This document shows, piece after piece, positions 41,817 to 50,611 of a stretch of 64,000 bases of DNA. Made by a program: the position numbers and the translations under genes. The DNA is from Chloroflexota bacterium. Its GTDB lineage: Bacteria; Chloroflexota; Anaerolineae; Anaerolineales; Anaerolineaceae. Positions within the stretch are counted from its first letter, which is position 1. Each line of letters starts with the position of its first letter. The stretch is taken from contig JAKAFP010000002.1 of the NCBI GenBank assembly GCA_021825925.1, positions 310,001-374,000 on the forward strand. Direction: 5' to 3'. The notes beneath the pieces were generated by a model, which was not told the DNA's origin, did no database searches, and was given only the letters and a program-made list of their open reading frames with translations.

Positions 41817-42805
41817 AAGAAACTTCTTTGGCCTTGGCCTTGAGTGGACTTGGTTTTATCCTGGCTGTCATCTGGGGTTCTCCCCTGCTGCGCATCCTCA
41901 AACATTACAAATTGGGCAAGATGATCCGCGTCGAAGGACCAGATTCTCACGTCACCAAAATGGGCACGCCCACCATGGGCGGCATCATGATCATTGTACC
42001 GGTTGCGCTGGTTTCCATTTTGCTGAACGCCGTTTCACTCCTTGGATTGAACGTCCTCGGCCGTTCCATTTTACTGCCGCTGATCGTTATGATCGCCTTC
42101 GGTGCCCTGGGCGCCATTGATGATTGGGAAGGCATCCGGGGACCACGCCGTGGTCTTGGCATGCGTGCCCGGACGAAATTCCTGCTTCAGATCATCCTGG
42201 CCATTGTCGCCGCCTTTATTCTTAAAAATTATGCCAACGTTCCTCAGATGTACTGGCCTGGTTCACACGCCGTCTTCAATCTTGGCATTTGGTACATTCC
42301 CCTCGCCACTTTCATCATCGTGGCCATGTCAAACGCCGTCAACCTCACTGACGGTCTGGATGGGCTGGCCGGGTTGATCTCTGCCACCGCTTTCGCTGCT
42401 TATGGCGGCATCGCCTTAATGCAGGGCAACCTCTTCTTGGGTCGTTTCTGTTTCACGATCGTGGGTGCCCTCTTCGGCTTTCTCTGGTTCAACGTGCATC
42501 CCGCCATGCTTTTTATGGGCGACACTGGTTCACTTTCCATCGGCGCCCTATTGGGTGTGGTTTCTCTCATGACTGGTCAATGGTTGTTGCTGCCTTTGAT
42601 CGCCATCATCCCCATCAGCAATGTAGCCAGCGACGTTCTACAGGTGGCTTATTTCAAACTGACTCACGGAAAACGCCTTTTTAGAATGGCTCCCCTGCAC
42701 CACCATTTTGAATTGATAGGTTGGAGTGAAACCCAGGTCGTTCAACGCTTTTGGCTGATCAGCCTGCTGGCTGCCATGTTTGGCATCGCCTTGGCTATGG
42801 CATAG
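41813..42805 (+). CDS. mraY: Phospho-MurNAc-pentapeptide translocase MraY
   Basis: 330 residues, ten hydrophobic helices. It has the conserved set of cytoplasmic motifs: GTPTMGGIMI, AIDDWEGIRGPRRGLGMRAR, MSNAVNLTDGLDGLAGL, MGDTGSLSIG and the HHHFELIGWSETQVV triple-histidine loop. It transfers phospho-MurNAc-pentapeptide to undecaprenyl phosphate to give lipid I. Start overlaps the murF stop (ATGA). Confidence 0.97.
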   Translation: MKETSLALALSGLGFILAVIWGSPLLRILKHYKLGKMIRVEGPDSHVTKMGTPTMGGIMIIVPVALVSILLNAVSLLGLNVLGRSILLPLIVMIAFGALGAIDDWEGIRGPRRGLGMRARTKFLLQIILAIVAAFILKNYANVPQMYWPGSHAVFNLGIWYIPLATFIIVAMSNAVNLTDGLDGLAGLISATAFAAYGGIALMQGNLFLGRFCFTIVGALFGFLWFNVHPAMLFMGDTGSLSIGALLGVVSLMTGQWLLLPLIAIIPISNVASDVLQVAYFKLTHGKRLFRMAPLHHHFELIGWSETQVVQRFWLISLLAAMFGIALAMA

Positions 42806-42813
42806 GAAATAGA

Positions 42814-44199
42814 ATGATGACAGATTGGAACAAAAAACGCGTTTTGGTGATCGGAGCCGCCCGGCAAGGATTGGCTTTGGCACGCTTTTTATGCTCAAGA
42901 GGCGCCAGAGTCATTCTGAATGACAAACGCACTGCTGAACAAATGAAATCTGAAAAGCAGTTGCTTTCTGGTTTGCAGGTGGAATGGGTTCTCGGCGAAC
43001 ATCCGCTTTCACTTTTGAGCCGGGTGGACATGGTCTGCCTTTCAGGCGGCGTGCCCCTCACCCTGCCCATTGTGGTGGAAGCCCAAAAACGCAATCTGCC
43101 CATCAGCAACGACTCACAAATCTTCATGGAAGCCGTTCAGGCCCCCGTGATCGCCATTACCGGCTCCGCCGGTAAAACCACCACCACCACCCTGGTTGGA
43201 CGCATGGCCAGAGCCGCAGCCCAGGAAAACCGCAGGGTTTGGGTCGGAGGCAACATCGGTCTGCCCCTCGTTGAGTTTGTTGACCAGATCAAACCTGAAG
43301 ACATCGTCATTTTGGAACTTTCAAGCTTCCAGCTTGAACAAATGACCCACAGCCCGCACATTGCGGCAGTATTGAACATCACGCCCAATCACCTTGACCG
43401 TCACGGCACCATGCAGGCCTACACTGAAGCCAAGGCGCGTATCCTTGCCTTCCAAAACAAAAAAGATATCGCCATCCTCAACCGCGAGGACAACGGTTCA
43501 TGGCAGCTGCGTGATCGCGTTCAGGGCAAACTGATCAGTTTTGGATTGAAACAACCGCCATCAGGTGAAACAGGCATGTACATGGAGGGTGGATACGTGA
43601 AATTACAGGAGAATGATCAGATCTACATGGTTCTCCCGCAGGAAAGCATTCAATTGCGGGGCGAACATAATTTGCTCACCGTGCTGGCCGCCTGTGCCAT
43701 CTCATCTGCTGCAGGTTTCCCATTTGAAGCCATGGCCAAAGGTGTTGAAGAATTCCTGGGTGTCGAGCATCGGTTGGAAGTCGTCCGAACCCTCAATGGA
43801 GTGACCTGGATCAACGACTGCATCGCCACCGCCCCCGAACGCACCATGGCCGCCATCCGCTCCTTCTCGGAACCCCTGGTGCTGCTCCTCGGTGGACGTG
43901 ATAAGAACCTGCCCTGGAACGCCCTCGCCGAAATGATCCATAACCGTGTGGAACATGTCATCGTCTACGGTGAAGCCGCTGAAAAGATCACCGCCGCCAT
44001 CGGTTCAGTCCGTGAAGGCGACCGTCTGGTGAATGTGCAAAAAGCCTCGAATTTTGAAGGCGCTTTACAGTTGGCAGTCAAAGTGGCTCAAGAAAACTAC
44101 ACCGTCCTCTTATCGCCCGGCTGCACCAGCTATGATGCCTTTCGCGATTTTGAAGAACTCGGAACCTTTTACAAGAAATGGGTGAACGCCTTATCATGA
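42814..44199 (+). CDS. murD: UDP-MurNAc-L-Ala:D-Glu ligase MurD
   Basis: 461 residues from 42814 (ATGATG, the next ATG also possible) with AGGAA upstream. Rossmann-like N-domain VLVIGAARQGLALARFL, ATP site AITGSAGKTTTTTLVGRMA (about 113-131), ELSSFQLE, NITPNHLDRHGTM and the C-terminal HRLEVVRTLNGVTWINDCIATAPERTMAAI and GGRDKNLPW. It adds D-glutamate to UDP-MurNAc-L-Ala. Eight bases after mraY; its stop overlaps the ftsW start. Confidence 0.96.
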   Translation: MMTDWNKKRVLVIGAARQGLALARFLCSRGARVILNDKRTAEQMKSEKQLLSGLQVEWVLGEHPLSLLSRVDMVCLSGGVPLTLPIVVEAQKRNLPISNDSQIFMEAVQAPVIAITGSAGKTTTTTLVGRMARAAAQENRRVWVGGNIGLPLVEFVDQIKPEDIVILELSSFQLEQMTHSPHIAAVLNITPNHLDRHGTMQAYTEAKARILAFQNKKDIAILNREDNGSWQLRDRVQGKLISFGLKQPPSGETGMYMEGGYVKLQENDQIYMVLPQESIQLRGEHNLLTVLAACAISSAAGFPFEAMAKGVEEFLGVEHRLEVVRTLNGVTWINDCIATAPERTMAAIRSFSEPLVLLLGGRDKNLPWNALAEMIHNRVEHVIVYGEAAEKITAAIGSVREGDRLVNVQKASNFEGALQLAVKVAQENYTVLLSPGCTSYDAFRDFEELGTFYKKWVNALS

Positions 44200-45440
44200 A
44201 TCAGCCAATTAACTCGCCAGTAAACCGCACGCCAGTCAAGAAGTTGTCCTTCCGCGAGAACTTTGATCTGCCACTGTTGATCATTGTCATCACCCTTTTC
44301 GCCATTGGACTCTTGATGGTCTATTCTGCTAGCTGGCAGTTTGCACGCTTCCAGGGCTATTCAGAATACGGCACCGTTTTACGTCAGATGGGCATCGGCT
44401 TGATCGGCATTATTGGCATGGTTATCATCACTTTCATTGATTACCATCGTTTCAAACGCTATGTCGTCCTGGCCATGCTGCTGATCGTGGTCCTCTTGGC
44501 CGCCACCTTGATCTTTGGCTCTTCTGATTCATCCTCACCGAAACGTGGTCTTTTCTCCGGTTCTGTGCAGCCTTCTGAGTTTGCCAAGTTAATGGTCATC
44601 ATCTACTTGAGCTTCTGGCTGGATAGCAAACGTGATGCCATCAACAAGTTTTCCTTCGGTCTGATCCCCCTAGCCGCCATTGTTGGTTTCACCGCCGGTT
44701 TAATTTTGGCTCAGCCGGATGTTTCCGCTGCGGCCACCGTGGTGCTGCTGGGCGGTATCCTCTTCTACATCGCCGGCGGCAAATTGACCCAGATCCTGCT
44801 CGTAGTGGGCATCACCGCTGTGTTGGGGCTTCTTGTGGTCAAGGTCAGTTCCACTGCCTCCACCCGTGTTTTGGATTACTGGAACGGCCTGCAGAACCCG
44901 GAACAGGCTTCAGATCACGTCAAGTGGTCACTTGAAGCCATCATCAACGGCGGTGTTTTCGGGGTCGGCATCGGACGCTCCACCACCAAATTTATTGGCC
45001 TTCCCGTCGCCTCAACAGACTCCATCTTCTCGGTCATCGCTGAAGAGACCGGTTTGCTGGGCGCTTTCGTAGTGCTCGGACTCTATATCGCTTTCATTTG
45101 GCGTGGTTTGACCATTGCTTTCCGCGCAAAAGACGAACTCGGCAAATGGCTCGCCAGTGGCATCACCATCTGGATCGCGCTCGAAGCCGCCATCAATACC
45201 GGTGTTTTGGTGAACCTGCTGCCCTTCGCCGGCAACGCCCTTCCCTTGATCAGTTCCGGCGGCTCAAGCCTGGTAACCGTTTTTGCCGGCGTCGGCCTCC
45301 TATTTGGAATCGCACGTCAATCGAAACTGGATCCTCAACCAGTTTCAGAAAGGAGCATCCCTTATGCGGCTGTTGATCTGCGCCGGGGGGACCGGCGGGG
45401 GCGTGTATCCCGCTCTGTCCGTCCTACAAGCTCTCGGTAA
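44196..45440 (+). CDS. ftsW: Septal glycosyltransferase FtsW (SEDS family)
   Basis: 414 residues from the ATG at 44196, overlapping the murD stop by 4 bases. Ten helices; DLPLLIIVITLFAIGLLMVYSASW opens the SEDS core, followed by QPSEFAKLMVIIYLSFWL and AQPDVSAAATVVLLGG. The loop GVFGVGIGRSTTKFIGLPVASTDSIFSVIAEETGLLG holds the catalytic Asp/Glu region, and LPLISSGGSSLVTVF is the SEDS C-terminal signature. It polymerises lipid II with FtsI as partner. The last 26 codons overlap the beginning of murG by 77 bases; in this part the FtsW tail is a basic Arg-rich extension (GDRRGRVSRSVRPTSSR). Confidence 0.94.
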   Translation: MNQPINSPVNRTPVKKLSFRENFDLPLLIIVITLFAIGLLMVYSASWQFARFQGYSEYGTVLRQMGIGLIGIIGMVIITFIDYHRFKRYVVLAMLLIVVLLAATLIFGSSDSSSPKRGLFSGSVQPSEFAKLMVIIYLSFWLDSKRDAINKFSFGLIPLAAIVGFTAGLILAQPDVSAAATVVLLGGILFYIAGGKLTQILLVVGITAVLGLLVVKVSSTASTRVLDYWNGLQNPEQASDHVKWSLEAIINGGVFGVGIGRSTTKFIGLPVASTDSIFSVIAEETGLLGAFVVLGLYIAFIWRGLTIAFRAKDELGKWLASGITIWIALEAAINTGVLVNLLPFAGNALPLISSGGSSLVTVFAGVGLLFGIARQSKLDPQPVSERSIPYAAVDLRRGDRRGRVSRSVRPTSSR

Positions 45441-46470
45441 TCGAGCCGAATCTGTTTTATGGGTGGGTGGCGAAGGCGGCATGGAAGCCGACCTGATCGC
45501 TCATTATCATATTCCCTACCAGGCCATCCCTGCTGCTGGCGTTCATGGAGTAGGCCTGAGAACTTTGCCCGGAAATCTCATCAAACTCGCAAAAGGTATG
45601 CTTCTCTCTCGCCGCATTCATAAAGCCTTCAAACCGGATGTGATGCTCTTTACCGGTGGTTATGTGGCCGTCCCCATGGCCGTGGCAGGCACTCGCACCA
45701 ACAGTGTCTTGTATGTTCCCGATATTGAACCCGGCCTGGCGCTCAAATCCTTGGCCCGCTATTCAGATGTCATCGCCTTGACTGCCGATGAATCACGGAA
45801 ATTCTTCAACCCCAAGAAACGCATGGTTGTCACCGGCTACCCCATTCGCAGCGATCTCGGCTCCTGGACACGCGAATCAGGACTCAAAGAGATGCTCTGC
45901 ACCGCTGACATGCCCGTGATCCTCATCGTCGGTGGCAGCAAGGGCGCCCATCTGATCAATCAAGCCGTACTTCCTCAATTGCCTGCCCTGCTGAAAAAAG
46001 CACAGGTGATCCATCTCACCGGTCAGGCTGATTTCGCTGAAGCCCAAAACGTGAAAGGGCTGCTCTCTCCACAGATGGCAACCCGCTACCACCCCTATCC
46101 TTACTTGCACAACGAGATCGGCGCCGCTTTTGCGTGCGCTGACCTGGCCATCTCCCGCGCCGGAGCTTCCACACTTGGCGAGCTGCCCCACTTTGGACTT
46201 CCTGCTGTTTTGGTGCCCTACCCCTTTGCCTGGCGCTATCAGCGTGTGAATGCAGAATACCTGGCTTCCCATGGTGCGGCTGAAATTATTGAAAATTCCG
46301 CTCTCGAAGCGAATTTGATCCCTGTAGTGGATCGTCTCATCTCCGATCCGGCTGTTCTCGCCTCCATGCGTACCGCCATGAAATCACTCTCGGAACCGCA
46401 AGCTGCGAACAACATCGCTGATCTTTTGGTTGAATTGGGTACTCAAAACCAACAAGGTGGTGCCCGGTGA
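45364..46470 (+). CDS. murG: UDP-GlcNAc:lipid I GlcNAc transferase MurG
   Basis: 368 residues. The ATG at 45364 has AAAGGAGC upstream and directly begins the conserved MRLLICAGGTGGGVYPALSVL, so the start is well set even though it lies inside ftsW. GT-B features: GGEGGMEADL, GGSKGAHLINQAVLPQL, SRAGASTLGELPHFGLPAVLVPYPFA (UDP-GlcNAc binding). It makes lipid II on the cytoplasmic face of the membrane. The stop TGA overlaps the next gene's GTG start. Confidence 0.96.
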   Translation: MRLLICAGGTGGGVYPALSVLQALGNRAESVLWVGGEGGMEADLIAHYHIPYQAIPAAGVHGVGLRTLPGNLIKLAKGMLLSRRIHKAFKPDVMLFTGGYVAVPMAVAGTRTNSVLYVPDIEPGLALKSLARYSDVIALTADESRKFFNPKKRMVVTGYPIRSDLGSWTRESGLKEMLCTADMPVILIVGGSKGAHLINQAVLPQLPALLKKAQVIHLTGQADFAEAQNVKGLLSPQMATRYHPYPYLHNEIGAAFACADLAISRAGASTLGELPHFGLPAVLVPYPFAWRYQRVNAEYLASHGAAEIIENSALEANLIPVVDRLISDPAVLASMRTAMKSLSEPQAANNIADLLVELGTQNQQGGAR

Positions 46471-47009
46471 TCAGCATTCATGTTTTGCTTTGGATCTTCA
46501 TCGTTTTGTTTGCCATCGTAGGCGCCATCCGCGGATGGGCAAAGGAATTATTGGTCGTCTTCGCCATCATTTTGGGCCTCTTCACCATCAATGTTCTTGA
46601 GAGTTTTGTACCTTTCTTCAAAACCATCATGCAATCCTCCTCAGACGCCTCCGCCTTTTGGATCCATACAGGCATCATCGCCGGATTGGTTTTCTTTGGA
46701 TACCAGACCCCCAAACTGCAGCGCCTCATTGACAGCGGACGTTTCGTGCGCAACTTACTACAGGATACTCTCGTGGGCGGCATTCTTGGCGCCGTCAACG
46801 GTTTTTTGATTTTTGGCAGCATCTGGTATTACTTGAACCTGGCCGGATACCCCTTCACCTTCGTTACCGCACCTGATCCAACCACATTGAATGGCGTTGC
46901 CGCTCTTAATTGGATCAACTTCCTGCCTCCTTCATGGTTAATGGGCAACCCAGCGATTTATGTTGCTGTTGCGATCTGCTTTATCCTTGTTTTGGTGGTG
47001 TTTATCTGA
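46467..47009 (+). CDS. CvpA-family-like membrane protein
   Basis: 180 residues, GTG start overlapping the murG stop by four bases. Four hydrophobic segments: a first helix IHVLLWIFIVLFAIVGAIRGWAKELLVVFAIILGLF with the typical RG-x-x-K-E turn of CvpA, then VRNLLQDTLVGGILGAVNGFLIFG. CvpA-like proteins take part in envelope and stress phenotypes. No catalytic function is known. Its place between murG and murC is unusual compared with model dcw clusters. Its stop overlaps the murC start by one base. Confidence 0.8.
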   Translation: MISIHVLLWIFIVLFAIVGAIRGWAKELLVVFAIILGLFTINVLESFVPFFKTIMQSSSDASAFWIHTGIIAGLVFFGYQTPKLQRLIDSGRFVRNLLQDTLVGGILGAVNGFLIFGSIWYYLNLAGYPFTFVTAPDPTTLNGVAALNWINFLPPSWLMGNPAIYVAVAICFILVLVVFI

Positions 47010-48382
47010 TGACACACATTCATCTTATCGGTATCGGTGGATCGGGAATTTCTTCGATCGCTCGCGTACTCCTCGAAAAGGGATACACGGTCAGCGGCTC
47101 GGATAAGTCATTATCAACCTTGGCTATGGAATTACAGCAAGCCGGCGTCGCAGTCTTTGAAGGTCATGCACCAACCAACATTAAAGGAGCAGATATGGTA
47201 GTTCGCTCTTCAGCAATAATGGATGATAATGTCGAAGTGATGGAAGCCAAAAGGTTGGGAATTCCGGTCTTAAAACGCTCGGACTTCCTTGGCAGCCTGA
47301 TGGAAAAGAACATCGGCATCGCAGTCGCCGGTACAAATGGAAAAACCACCACCTCTGCCCTGATGGCCTGGTCTCTCTATCGTCTCGGACTTGACCCCAG
47401 CTACATTCTGGGCGGCGTTTCAAAGAACCTTGGCATCAATGCCCATGCCGGAACTGGCGACCATTTCGTCATCGAAGCGGATGAATACGACCGCATGTTC
47501 CTTGGTCTTACCCCGGGCGCCATCCTCATCACCAACGTCGAATACGATCACCCAGATTGCTTCCCGACTCCTGTGGATTACGCGCTCGCCTTCAAAGAAT
47601 TCATCATGCGCCTGAAACCCAACGGTTTCATCCTTGCAGATCACGACAGCGCCGTCACCCACAACCTGTTCGATTCTCTGCCTCCCCTTACCCGCGGATA
47701 CACCTACGGCTTGCACTCCATGGCCGATTACCGCGCCGTCAACCTCAAACAGAACCAGATCGGCGGATTCACCTTTGATGTGGTGTTCACTCCCGAATCT
47801 TTGCCCATCACCACCGTCAGCCTGCAGATCCCGGGTGAACACAACGTGCGCAATGCCTTGGGCGTTATTGCAGTCAACCATCAACTCGGCACCAACGTCC
47901 ACGTGGCCGCCCAATCGCTCTCTGAATTCAAAGGCACTGGCCGCCGTTTTGATGTGGTCGGTGAAGTCAACGGAATTACAGTTATTGACGACTACGCGCA
48001 TAATCCCAGTAAGATCAAGGCAGCCCTGGCCGCCACTCGCGTACGCTTTCCAGGTCATCGGGTCGTTGCCGTCTGGCAGCCTCACACCTACTCTCGCACC
48101 CGCGCCCTCGCCACGGAATTTGTCCGCTCGCTTGAAAACGCGGATCTTGTCATTGTCTCTGAAATTTACGCCTCCCGCGAAAAAGCGGAAGACTTTTCCT
48201 CCAAGGAACTGGTGGCACAGATGGATCTGCGCAAAGCGCTCTACATCGCCGGCATTCCTGAGATCACCCGTTACCTCGTCCGCCACCTGCTCCCCGGCGA
48301 TGTTTTGATCGTCCTCTCCGCAGGCGACGCCGATCAGATCTGCAAATCGGTCCTGTCCCAACTGAATGAAAGGAAGGCCTAA
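47009..48382 (+). CDS. murC: UDP-MurNAc:L-Ala ligase MurC
   Basis: 457 residues. The ATG at 47009 directly precedes the Rossmann-like opening THIHLIGIGGSGISSIARVL. ATP site VAGTNGKTTTSALM (about 106-119), HFVIEADEYDRMFL, NVEYDHPDCFP (lysine-carbamate region), PGEHNVRNALGVIAV and the DDYAHNPSKIKAALAA C-terminal loop follow. It adds L-Ala to UDP-MurNAc, the first amino acid of the stem. Coupled to the CvpA-like gene by a one-base overlap; its own stop abuts the next gene with no space. Confidence 0.97.
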   Translation: MTHIHLIGIGGSGISSIARVLLEKGYTVSGSDKSLSTLAMELQQAGVAVFEGHAPTNIKGADMVVRSSAIMDDNVEVMEAKRLGIPVLKRSDFLGSLMEKNIGIAVAGTNGKTTTSALMAWSLYRLGLDPSYILGGVSKNLGINAHAGTGDHFVIEADEYDRMFLGLTPGAILITNVEYDHPDCFPTPVDYALAFKEFIMRLKPNGFILADHDSAVTHNLFDSLPPLTRGYTYGLHSMADYRAVNLKQNQIGGFTFDVVFTPESLPITTVSLQIPGEHNVRNALGVIAVNHQLGTNVHVAAQSLSEFKGTGRRFDVVGEVNGITVIDDYAHNPSKIKAALAATRVRFPGHRVVAVWQPHTYSRTRALATEFVRSLENADLVIVSEIYASREKAEDFSSKELVAQMDLRKALYIAGIPEITRYLVRHLLPGDVLIVLSAGDADQICKSVLSQLNERKA

Positions 48383-48577
48383 ATGGCAATCACCCGCATT
48401 AATGGTACAAACCAGGTCGTGACCACTGTGGAACGCACTCAAACCCGGCTTGTGGATTTTAGTCGCATCCAGGTGGCGCCTGAACCACAGAAGAAACAGG
48501 AAGAATTCAAGGCGCTCAGTCTCGCCGAACGCCAGGAACTGCTGCAAAAATTGATCAATCGAGTGAAATCACTCTAG
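48383..48577 (+). CDS. 64-residue protein inside the dcw cluster, unknown
   Basis: The ATG follows the murC stop directly and has AAGGAAGG upstream. A hydrophilic N-terminal half (NGTNQVVTTVERTQTRLVDFSRIQVAPEP) precedes a predicted helix (EEFKALSLAERQELLQKLINRVKSL). No membrane segment, no cysteine. I recognise no family. Its tight fit between murC and murB, with 4 bases to murB, argues that it is a real, co-translated gene and not an accident. Confidence 0.75.
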   Translation: MAITRINGTNQVVTTVERTQTRLVDFSRIQVAPEPQKKQEEFKALSLAERQELLQKLINRVKSL

Positions 48578-48581
48578 GATA

Positions 48582-49502
48582 ATGATGAAGACTATTGAGC
48601 AGTTGAGACAATACTTCGGTTCACGCCTGCAGGAAAACCTCCGCTTGGCCGGCCTCACCACCTCCCGGGTGGGTGGTCCTGCCACTGCCGTGGTTGCCTG
48701 CAATTCAGCTGCCGAATTAGCCTCGGATGTTCAATATCTCTGGCAGAACGACATTCCCATGCAGGTCCTGGGCAGCGGATCCAATATCCTCGTCAGCGAC
48801 CAGGGTGTGGACCGTGTCATTCTGCAAAACAAGGCCAAGAAATTCGTCTTTGAAACACTTGAAGGTCAACCCGTTGTCAACGCCGAATCTGGCGCCACCC
48901 TGATCACCATCGTGCGCGAAGCCGCACAAAAAGGCTTTGATGGTCTCGTTTGGGCTTCCACCATCCCCGGAACACTGGGCGGAGCGGTTTACGGCAACGC
49001 CGGCGCTCACGGCAGTGACATGAATCACAGTCTGGTAATGGCAGAAATCTTGCACCGGGAAAAGGGTATGTTGTCAATGAATGCGGAACAGATGCAGTAT
49101 GCATACCGTTCCAGCATTCTTAAACGTTCACCTGGCACAGCCGTCATCCTTTCTGCGGTCCTCGCCTTGCATCCAGGCGACCCCGCCGAGATCAAGGCAG
49201 CCATCCAGGTGAATGCAGATAAACGTCGCTGCAGCCAGCCTTCAGGCGCTTGCTTTGGTTCAACCTTCAAGAACCCTGCTGGCGATTCAGCCGGTCGTCT
49301 CATTGAGGCAGCCGGGTTGAAAGGCACCCGCATCGGCGGTGTGGAGATCAGCACCCTCCACGCCAATTTCATGATCAACGACGGCACCGGCTGCGCTGAA
49401 GACTACCGCAACTTGGTGCTTTTGGCTCAAAAGACCGTTTTTGAGAAATTTGGCGTCAAACTTGAACTCGAAATCGAAATGATTGGAAAGTGGCAGGCTT
49501 AA
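48582..49502 (+). CDS. murB: UDP-N-acetylenolpyruvoylglucosamine reductase MurB
   Basis: 306 residues starting at ATGATG (48582). FAD-binding pattern: LTTSRVGGPATAVVACNS, MQVLGSGSNILVSDQGVDRVIL, LVWASTIPGTLGGAVYGNAGAHGSDM. Active-site serine region SGACFGSTFKNP (serine in GSTFKNP), then AAGLKGTRIGGVEIST and a final Glu (LELEIEMIG). It reduces enolpyruvyl-UDP-GlcNAc to UDP-MurNAc with NADPH. The stop overlaps the ribosome site region of ddl, which begins 3 bases later. Confidence 0.96.
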   Translation: MMKTIEQLRQYFGSRLQENLRLAGLTTSRVGGPATAVVACNSAAELASDVQYLWQNDIPMQVLGSGSNILVSDQGVDRVILQNKAKKFVFETLEGQPVVNAESGATLITIVREAAQKGFDGLVWASTIPGTLGGAVYGNAGAHGSDMNHSLVMAEILHREKGMLSMNAEQMQYAYRSSILKRSPGTAVILSAVLALHPGDPAEIKAAIQVNADKRRCSQPSGACFGSTFKNPAGDSAGRLIEAAGLKGTRIGGVEISTLHANFMINDGTGCAEDYRNLVLLAQKTVFEKFGVKLELEIEMIGKWQA

Positions 49503-49504
49503 GC

Positions 49505-50611
49505 ATGACCAAAAAGATGAACATCGCAGTGATTTTCGGTGGACGCTCAGGCGAACATGAGGTTTCTCTCATGAGCGCCCGTTCCGTTTTATCGGTCCTC
49601 AATATTGAGAAATTCGATGTCACCCAGATCGGCATCACCCACGACGGTGCCTGGCTTACCGGCAAGAACGTCATTGAAGCCTTTGAAGCCAACGCTCTCG
49701 GTAACCTCCACCCCGTAGTGCTGCTCCCCGAACCCCGCGGCGGCATGCTTTACACGCTCAAAGGTACCTCCCTTGAGCCGCTAGCCAAAATGAATGTCAT
49801 CTTCCCCGTGCTGCATGGCACTTTCGGCGAAGATGGCACCATGCAGGGCTTACTCGAACTGGCCGATGTCGCCTATGTAGGCTGCGGTGTGCTCAGCTCC
49901 TCCGTTGGCATGGATAAGAACCTTTTCAAAGACGTCATGCGCACCAACGGCATCCTTGTGGTGGATTCTGTGCTGGCCAACCGCGCTGAGATCTCCTCCG
50001 CCATGGAAGCCACCATCCAGCGAATTGAAGCGCAGTGCGCCTACCCCGTTTTCGTCAAACCGGCCAATCTCGGCTCTTCCGTGGGCATCAGCAAATGCAA
50101 CAACCGCTCTGATCTGCTCGAAGGACTGATGGAAGCCTCGCGCTTCGATCGCCGCATCCTCGTCGAACGCGGTGTCAACGCCCGTGAGATCGAAGTCTCA
50201 GTGCTAGGCAATGCAGAACCGATCGCCTCCATCGCCGGCGAAATTCGCCCCATGGATGAGTTCTACACCTACGAAGCCAAGTACCTGCACGACACCTCTG
50301 AATTGATCATCCCCGCGGATATTGATGCCGCCACCATGACCAAAATTCGCGAAGTCGCGGTTGCTGCTTTCAAAGCTATTGATGGCGCCGGCATGGCTCG
50401 TGTGGATTTTCTGCTCGACCGCGACACCAACGAGATTTACCTGAACGAAGTGAACACCATCCCCGGTTTCACCAAGATCAGCATGTACCCCAAACTTTGG
50501 GCTGCCACCGGCGTTTCTTATGCCGAGTTGGTGGACCGCCTGATAGACCTCGCCCTTCAGCGTAAAGCTGAACGCGATAACACAGAACGCACCTTCAGGA
50601 GCAATGAGTGA
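49505..50611 (+). CDS. ddl: D-alanine--D-alanine ligase
   Basis: 368 residues from the ATG at 49505, 2 bases after the murB stop; the in-frame GTG at 49490 is less likely. ATP-grasp signatures: FGGRSGEHEVSLMSARSVL, VLHGTFGEDGTMQGLLE, GMDKNLFKDVM, PVFVKPANLGSSVGISKC and the end YLNEVNTIPGFTKISMYPKLW. It makes D-Ala-D-Ala for MurF. In this cluster it sits between murB and ftsQ, as in many proteobacterial clusters. Stop overlaps ftsQ start by 4 bases. Confidence 0.95.
   Translation: MTKKMNIAVIFGGRSGEHEVSLMSARSVLSVLNIEKFDVTQIGITHDGAWLTGKNVIEAFEANALGNLHPVVLLPEPRGGMLYTLKGTSLEPLAKMNVIFPVLHGTFGEDGTMQGLLELADVAYVGCGVLSSSVGMDKNLFKDVMRTNGILVVDSVLANRAEISSAMEATIQRIEAQCAYPVFVKPANLGSSVGISKCNNRSDLLEGLMEASRFDRRILVERGVNAREIEVSVLGNAEPIASIAGEIRPMDEFYTYEAKYLHDTSELIIPADIDAATMTKIREVAVAAFKAIDGAGMARVDFLLDRDTNEIYLNEVNTIPGFTKISMYPKLWAATGVSYAELVDRLIDLALQRKAERDNTERTFRSNE

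Noticed and set aside
47420..48547. Long open frame (375 codons) on the minus strand opposite murC
   Set aside because: It is entirely antisense to a clearly identified murC with overlapping operon neighbours; low-complexity Gly/Asp/Val-rich translation without motifs. Long antisense frames are expected from the codon use here.
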